DNA of 64,000 nt. Origin: Euglena gracilis. Lineage: Eukaryota; Euglenida; Euglenophyceae; Euglenales. Within the stretch, counting starts at the first letter, position 1; every line of letters begins with the position of its first letter. Both the position numbers and the translations under genes were made by a program. The notes beneath the pieces are model-generated. The model was not told where the DNA came from. It worked only from the letters and a program-made list of their open reading frames with translations, and made no database searches. The stretch is from assembly GCA_039621445.1 (NCBI GenBank), contig CP154955.1:27889679-27953678 (forward strand). The letters are read 5' to 3'. This document shows, in pieces, positions 63,798-64,000 of the stretch.

Positions 63798-64000
63798 GCC
63801 CCTCTCAGGTTCGCAGGGCGTCCAGAGTGCCAAAAGGAGGCCTTGGGCATGGAAGGCGCTGCGTCCACCGCTTCGAGCGGAGTGAATTTGGCGGCGGCGG
63901 CCTGCGCATCTTGGGTGAGGTTGGCGCTGCCGGGGTAGAGGATGGCCCAGACGGCCTCCACGCTGGTGAGGAAGGGCAGCACGTACCGCCGCATCACCGC
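63798..64000 (-). CDS. Partial coding exon at window edge
   Basis: Open from the window edge: AVMRRYVLPFLTSVEAVWAI, then LYPGSANLTQDAQAAAAKFT and SMPKASFWHSGRPANL. GC-rich third positions on the minus strand and stops in the plus frames support coding. The 3' edge is unclear because a MITE begins immediately; CTAAAGAGG/GTGTAC inside the MITE end is the best donor and is phase 0, matching the exon at 62798. No family recognised. Confidence 0.5.

Noticed and set aside
1-64000. CRISPR array, rRNA operon or bacterial operon
   Set aside because: Direct repeats with unique spacers of uniform length, rRNA-like sequence and tightly packed frames with ribosome binding sites are all absent. Introns and retroelements show the DNA is eukaryotic.

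Overview
The window is eukaryotic nuclear DNA. It has GT-AG introns with clear polypyrimidine tracts, retrotransposons and DNA transposons, and dense simple repeats. One recognised gene (BBIP1, a BBSome subunit) points to a lineage that makes cilia or flagella. The species cannot be told from the sequence. Very long C and G runs occur throughout. Most long open frames outside the first 9 kb are shadows of microsatellites or of repeats.

Left end (1-9045): two closely related DIRS-type tyrosine-recombinase retrotransposons in the same orientation. Copy 1 enters from outside the window and ends near 3626. Copy 2 is complete at about 4053-8615. Both sit inside an older, diverged DIRS copy whose recombinase gene they split. 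Copy 2 has the full DIRS plan: inverted terminal repeats, an internal complementary region, and one 1007-codon frame for gag-like, reverse transcriptase, RNase H and methyltransferase-like domains. Its recombinase is broken. Copy 1 has a readable recombinase, but the expected catalytic tyrosine is phenylalanine and its RT frame is broken four times.

Middle left (9-20 kb): repeats, then minus-strand exons. BBIP1 is modelled in three in-phase exons between 18.70 and 15.30 kb, with the diagnostic core in the middle exon.

Right two thirds (20.7-61.6 kb and perhaps to the edge): the most interesting object is a very large, intron-rich minus-strand gene that I do not recognise. Reading 5' to 3' (high to low coordinates), a probable ectodomain (exons at 61.5, 58.2 and 57.3 kb) is followed by a transmembrane exon (55.1 kb). 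Then comes a series of short exons, nearly all with two bases before the first full codon and one after the last, so they are symmetric phase-1 exons. About a dozen of them carry a repeated short module built around Trp-Met-Asp-Gly, roughly W-M-D-G-x(3)-D-P-x(2)-E-x-M-D. Further exons with the same phase continue to a possible stop exon at 20.7 kb. The model rests on splice sites and phase seen by eye, without transcript evidence.

The introns are packed with repeats. There is a 1.3-kb hAT element with a transposase C-terminal domain, and several 340-400-bp hAT-like MITEs with perfect 8-bp target duplications (17.3, 23.1, 27.9, 41.2 and 55.6 kb). There are five copies of a 1.2-1.5-kb noncoding repeat with internal period near 200 bp, a TTATTGATGG-type MITE in two copies, palindromic arrays, minisatellites and microsatellites. 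No CRISPR array, rRNA or credible tRNA was seen.
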